This document shows positions 59,506 to 64,000 of a stretch of 64,000 bases of DNA, piece by piece. The stretch is taken from the NCBI GenBank assembly GCA_001051155.2, contig JYIP02000005.1, positions 4,092,001-4,156,000 of the forward strand, read 5' to 3'. The notes below the pieces were generated by a model. It did not search any database. It was given only the letters and a program-made list of their open reading frames with translations, and had not been told where the DNA came from. The position numbers and the translations under genes are program-made. Positions within the stretch are counted from its first letter, which is position 1. Every line of letters starts with the position of its first letter. Source of the stretch: Chrysoporthe austroafricana. Lineage: Eukaryota > Ascomycota > Sordariomycetes > Diaporthales > Cryphonectriaceae.

Positions 59506-60648
59506 CTTGCCTGGCGATTCTGGGTGGTCGTGGCGAGATGAGTTTGGTGTTTGTCGGTGGGTTGGGCTGGTCGTCTTCAACAGGACCTCGCGAAAGACTA
59601 GACTCGGACTGGTGGGCAGCAAGCCCTGCGAAAATTCTGGTCCCCAGTTCTGGGTGGTCCACGTGACTTTCTCCCATTAGCGCCGCCCAGATAAGGCAGG
59701 CAGGGCCCGATAAGACTTCGGCCTCGAACCCTACCCCTGGAGCTTCAACCCCTTGGAGGCTGGACGATGAAGCCCATACTTGCACCAGTTCACCTGGAGT
59801 ATCCTCACTCATGAGACCTCATGACAAAACGACACTTGCTGTCTTGACAAGGGCTCTTTCTGGGGAGCAGTCTCCAGGGAGGTGAGGCTGGCAGACCATT
59901 TGCGACTTCTAATCTGGTCTTAGGGTTACAACCCGCCACAGACCTGGGTCACAGCGACTTGAAGTACCTCGTACTGTACTATCAGTGGTCTATGTAAGTC
60001 CTTGCTATGAATGTGATGCCTCGGCTACCAGGTGTTTTTCAAGCCACGGGCTCAGAGGAACCCCATGAAGCTGTAAAATGTTCTCGGCAGAGAGTAGTGG
60101 GGTGCCGAAGGGTCGTTCTAAACGGATGCCCAGGTATGCGTTCCCAGGCTGTTCTCAACCCAGGGTTGGGCCTGGGCATACCTGAGTCGAAAGTATTCTG
60201 TCTGTCTATACGCGCCGTGTCGTAGAGATTGGGAATTATCAAGCACCAGTTTCGTCACCGGAAATCTCTCCACGTTTTAGCCTGTGGTCATTGAGAGTTT
60301 TGTCTCTGTCGAGTGATGAGCTACTCCACTAGTAGGTGATATTGTCGAGTCGCTGCAGACGCCGCGACTTACACTGCTTACCCCTGTCGCTGCTCCATAT
60401 CTGGGGCGGAAGCTTGGGTGCTGCTTGGCCAGCAGTGCCATCGCCGCGCCGCCAGTCCCTTACGCAGCGACCACCTCACTCGGCTCGATCCCACACACCC
60501 TCCCACGCTCTTCGCGGCCGCCGTCATTGACGACTGTGCCGACACGTCAAGCTCCGGAAGCAAGTCGACCGATCGACCAGTCCCTACTCTGAGGGACAGC
60601 CAATCCCAACAAACAGCGTGACCGCCGAGCTCGCCGAGCGCCAGCAAC
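59506..60648. promoter_or_regulatory. Divergent promoter region between RPL9 and VPS26
   Basis: About 1.14 kb between two outward-pointing start codons; it must contain both promoters. A run related to the island motif (CTCGTACTGTACTATCAG) occurs near 59968–59986. No gene is supported here. Confidence 0.45.
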
Positions 60649-61877
60649 ATGTCGTACTTCTTTGCGACCCCCGTCGACATCGACATCGTCCTGGAGGATG
60701 CGGACGACCGCGCAATGGTCGACGTCAAGCTCGACAAGAATAGGCGTGAGAAGGCCCCCCTGTACATGGACGGCGAGTCAGTCAAGGGCGCCGTCACCGT
60801 CCGCCCAAAGGATGGCAAGCGCCTCGAGCACACCGGCATCAAGGTCCAGTTCATCGGCACAATAGGTACTCATTTGACCACCAACCCCCTTGCTACGGGG
60901 TCGCACGGGGGCGAGGGGGAGCAGATAGGCAGCAGGAAGCGCTGCTGCCGATCCTCGTACTGATACTGATGATGCTGTCCACCCGCAGAAATGTTCTTCG
61001 ACCGCGGCAACCACTACGAGTTCCTCTCCCTCGTCCAGGAGCTCGCCGCCCCCGGCGAGCTGCAGCACCCCCAGACCTTCGACTTCAACTTCAAGAACGT
61101 CGAGAAGCAGTACGAGTCGTACAATGGCATCAACGTCAAGCTGCGCTATTATGTGCGCGTCACCGTCTCCCGCCGCATGGCCGACGTCATCCGCGAGAAG
61201 GACATCTGGATCTACAGCTACCGCATCCCGCCCGAGATGAACTCCTCGATCAAGATGGACGTCGGCATTGAGGACTGTCTGCATATCGAGTTCGAGTATT
61301 CGAAGAGCAAGTACCATCTCAAGGATGTGATTGTGGGCAGGATCTATTTTCTGTTGGTGAGGCTTAAGATCAAGCACATGGAGCTGAGCATCATCCGGAG
61401 GGAGACGACTGGTGCGGCACCGAATCAGTACAACGAGAGCGAGACTCTGGTGCGGTTTGAGGTCAGTAAGCTAGGTGGATCCCCGTGGGATTGTGCTGCA
61501 ACCGCGGCGTGTTGACTAACGCTGCATGCTCCGTACAGATCATGGATGGTTCACCATCAAGAGGAGAGACCATTCCCATCCGGCTATTCCTTGGGGGTTT
61601 CGATTTGACGCCCACATTCCGCGATGTCAACAAGAAGTTCTCTACGAGGTATTACCTGAGTCTGGTGCTGATTGACGAAGGTGAGTTTGTGCCTGGGAGG
61701 ATGTGACAAGCCGTTTGGATGCGCCAGCTGACGCGTGCCGCAGATGCTCGGAGATACTTCAAGCAGTCTGAGATCATACTGTACCGTCAGGCTCCTGAGA
61801 TCGCCAACGGAGCTGGCCCAGACGGACTACCTGCACCGCCTGAGGACAAGATAACGACGGTCCCGGCAGAAAGGTAG
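60649..61877 (+). CDS. VPS26: Retromer subunit Vps26
   Basis: Four exons: 60649–60865, 60989–61461, 61539–61680 and 61744–61877, with introns of 123, 77 and 63 nt, coding for 321 residues. It starts MSYFFATPVDIDIVLEDADD. The arrestin-like fold is seen in GIKVQFIGTIEMFFDRGNHY, the conserved QPLRVPL-type strand is replaced by FLSLVQELAAPGELQHPQTF, and the core contains VEKQYESYNGINVKLRYYVR, KMDVGIEDCLHIEFEYSKSK, YHLKDVIVGRIYFLLVRLKI and RGETIPIRLFLGGFDLTPTF. It ends RRYFKQSEIILYRQAPEI plus a short tail. Vps26 binds Vps35 and cargo adaptors in the endosome-to-Golgi retromer coat. Each splice junction restores conserved sequence (GTI|EMFF, FE|IMDG, DE|DARR). Confidence 0.95.
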
Positions 61878-63222
61878 TAAATGCAGTGTCAATTTTTGCA
61901 ACGCTTTCCGAGTTGCCCCATACAGTCTCCGAATAGAATTCATGTACCACTTGAAGGCTTATTCCCAGCAGTCTCATTCATACTTTAGCATCGGTTCGGC
62001 GTTCTGCGGTCCTAGTTCTCAGCAAGGTGGTCGATTTCGGTAATTGGCAATAGAATCATAATCTGGAAAAGGATGGGACATTGTCATCTGGTCCCTGGTC
62101 CTTCACCTACTCCATCCCGTTTCGGAGAGCGTACTGCCTACCCTAATCGTGAACATTTCCTCCCATCACTCGCTCTCGGTTGAGGTATTAGTCTAGGACC
62201 ACTTGTTGGCTCTTCATTGTATATTCTATTCCGCCCCATGTTGAGGCCTTTCTCGTCAGCGAACACATACCAAACTCCTCTAATCTAAAGAGGATGTCAC
62301 TCCGCCTTTAGGTAATCCTCTGCATTCGCCGCAGCAGACTAGATACAAGTGCTGCACCGCAGTAATCGACACAACTCGCTTGGTTTAGGGGCTCGTATGC
62401 CTGGCTTGATGCTTGAGTATCGATCTTCGTCCTTTATTCCTGTAATCTCTCAAATGGCAGCTGATAGTAAGCTCTCCAGATGGTCACGTTCTCCCTTCTA
62501 GACTACTCGAGGCGGTTTCTCTTAGTCTAGAGCGACTTCAGGGTTTGGAGGCCGTTTGGCGACCCCGATTTTTTATTTATAGACTACGGCGGGCGGCAAG
62601 AAGATGCAACGCCTGAGTCGGCATGCAATGCTCGACAATCTCGAGGTGCAGGGCCGCAAGCTCCAACTATAGACCTTCGACTGTCTTCATGGCTTCAGCC
62701 AAGAACTCGTCAACGAAATCGAGCTGTTTTGAGGACCTTCCCATCCCAGACAGGGTCGAGTTCGACGGCAAGCCTACTAAGGACGCCTTTATGTTCCGCC
62801 TCTCGAACGTCCGCCGGGCCCTCTCCCAGCCGAAGATGCTAAATAGTGCATGTGAGTGGGCCGAGAAGCCCATACAGTGCCTCGACGCGATAGAACAAGA
62901 GGGCGTTGTATTGGAGGACATGGGCGTGGAGGATGCCAAGGCATGGGGACGTGGTACTTGTGACTTTAAACCACGGCAAGCCTAAAAGCCTATTAGGGAG
63001 GCTGCTCCCATTCTGAAAAATTCTTCATAATTCACGAGCCGCGCGTTCATACAACCGTCCATTTTTCATCTCTGTTCATCAAGTGCTATGCCCCAAGAAC
63101 CATCGAGCTGCTTATGTCCACCTGCCTTTCCTCTCAAGTGGTATCATCATCAAAAGCTCCGAAACTTTTGGTCCGTTACTCGTACAACACACGGGTCTCG
63201 CTGGACCCTTCGACTCTTTTCC
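61878..63222. other. Region between VPS26 and the nucleoporin gene
   Basis: About 1.3 kb between convergent genes. From 61878 to 62580 nothing is seen beyond the VPS26 3' UTR. A small, doubtful coding stretch lies at 62623–62985 (listed separately). The last 240 nt belong to the nucleoporin 3' side. Confidence 0.45.
62623..62985 (+). CDS. Small hypothetical ORF or gene remnant
   Basis: A 120-residue frame. Its middle part, from about residue 40, has a coding-like codon choice (GTC GAG TTC GAC GGC AAG) and a plausible protein texture (DRVEFDGKPTKDAFMFRLSN). The first about 38 residues look non-coding, and no introns or conserved domain were recognised. It may be a remnant of a larger gene or an exon of an undetected one. 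The opposite strand is also open over 62667–62939, so the assignment of strand is weak. Confidence 0.25.
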   Translation: MQCSTISRCRAASSNYRPSTVFMASAKNSSTKSSCFEDLPIPDRVEFDGKPTKDAFMFRLSNVRRALSQPKMLNSACEWAEKPIQCLDAIEQEGVVLEDMGVEDAKAWGRGTCDFKPRQA

Positions 63223-64000
63223 TCAGTGATCAAGGACCATCACGTCATCCTCCGCCGCGAGTCCGAACTGATTGTTCTGTATAGCCGCGATCCGATCTAG
63301 CTCGGCCTGATACTGCCTCCTTAGCTCCGCCAGCGTAATCACCTTCCTCTTGGCACCTTTTCCCGTCACGCCGTCTTCAGGCACCTCCTCAACGGTGATC
63401 CACGCCTGCTTCGGATCTACACAGCTCAACGCGTTGATGAGCATTAGGAACTGCTTCGTGACAGACGTATCCAGCGCGTCCCCGCCGGAAAGATTGTCAC
63501 CCTCGCCGGCCTGCCGCAGCTTCTGCAGCCGGTCATGCAATACCGCCGCGGCGCCCCGGTAGTCGTTGTGCGTGATGCGCCACGCATACAGGATTTTGTG
63601 ATAGGGAGTACCACGGACCACTTCCATCGTGCTCTTGCACTTCTGGAACAGGATATCGTCGACCTCCTCCTGAAGCCCTGAAAAGGGGAGCGCGATGAGC
63701 TCTGACGTCTGGTTTGTCTCGCACATCCTCTCGACAAGCCTCTTCAGGCATGAATGCTTCAGCGCCCGGTCTTCCATTGAGAGCAGGGTTGCATGCGCCA
63801 TCTCGAAGCGCGAGATGGATGTCGAGGCGGCGAAGAGCCGGCTTGACATCTCCCTCCTCATTATTTGGGTGTCATCTGCGCAGGTGAACTGGAGTGATAG
63901 CCGGGCAAAATCGATCACATAGGAGAAGGCTTTATGACGGTCGTATAGAGAGACAATGTGGGCGTAGTAGTTAGCAGGCCCACTGTTGAGAAGCTTCTTC
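63223..64000 (-). CDS. Nucleoporin of the Nup120/Nup160 family, C-terminal part
   Basis: Partial: the frame is open to the window end, so the N-terminal part lies beyond 64000. The visible about 259 residues start KKLLNSGPANYYAHIVSLYD, then RHKAFSYVIDFARLSLQF, and contain the helical signature TPYHKILYAWRITHNDYRGA followed by AAVLHDRLQKLRQAG. They end LAELRRQYQAELDRIAAIQN plus NQFGLAAEDDVMVLDH. The YHKILYAWRI..DYRGAA block is typical of the C-terminal helical domain of Nup160 (yeast Nup120), a Y-complex scaffold subunit of the nuclear pore. Codon use and the absence of stops support a single exon here. Confidence 0.85.
   Translation of the reverse strand, partial: KKLLNSGPANYYAHIVSLYDRHKAFSYVIDFARLSLQFTCADDTQIMRREMSSRLFAASTSISRFEMAHATLLSMEDRALKHSCLKRLVERMCETNQTSELIALPFSGLQEEVDDILFQKCKSTMEVVRGTPYHKILYAWRITHNDYRGAAAVLHDRLQKLRQAGEGDNLSGGDALDTSVTKQFLMLINALSCVDPKQAWITVEEVPEDGVTGKGAKRKVITLAELRRQYQAELDRIAAIQNNQFGLAAEDDVMVLDH

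Overview
This window is nuclear DNA of a filamentous ascomycete. The evidence is short GT–AG introns (52–143 nt, plus one of 392 nt), GC-rich third codon positions, and a set of conserved eukaryotic housekeeping genes in typical Pezizomycotina forms. Sordariomycetes is the most likely class, but this is inferred from protein style and gene structure, not proven. No bacterial, viral or intact transposon gene was recognised.

Left gene-rich block (1–21,012). In order it holds: the 3' end of EMC3 (ER membrane insertase), RPC25 (RNA polymerase III stalk), a NUFIP1-like CCCH zinc-finger protein, SPT2 (histone chaperone), RPP2 (ribosomal stalk P2), MPS1 (spindle-checkpoint kinase), a mitochondrial bL21 ribosomal protein, a long Pmp3-family membrane proteolipid, a secreted lipocalin-like protein, and APC2 (cullin subunit of the anaphase-promoting complex). 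Two pairs are divergent and could share promoters: RPC25/NUFIP1-like and SPT2/RPP2. A 98-nt T run with the window's only N lies behind MPS1.

Middle island (21,013–50,140). About 29 kb contains only one gene I can support, a C2H2 zinc-finger regulator at 29,045–30,118. It has roughly 8 kb of gene-free DNA downstream and 20 kb upstream. The island holds microsatellites, G runs, a 13-bp tandem repeat and a recurring short palindromic motif built from GGTAC and CTATAG-like pieces. Many open frames there are long only because the DNA is GC-rich; none has a recognisable domain.

Right gene-rich block (50,141–64,000). It holds GCV1 (glycine cleavage T-protein), VMA13 (V-ATPase subunit H), a signal-peptide/single-TM surface protein, RPL9 (uL6), VPS26 (retromer), a doubtful small ORF, and the C-terminal part of the nucleoporin Nup120/Nup160, cut by the window end.

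The recognised genes serve unrelated core functions (transcription, translation, chromatin, mitosis, trafficking, mitochondrial metabolism). There is no sign of a biosynthetic cluster or a defence system. The least explained part is the regulator gene alone in its motif-bearing non-coding island. Exon boundaries were set by hand from reading-frame phase, splice signals and remembered family conservation.
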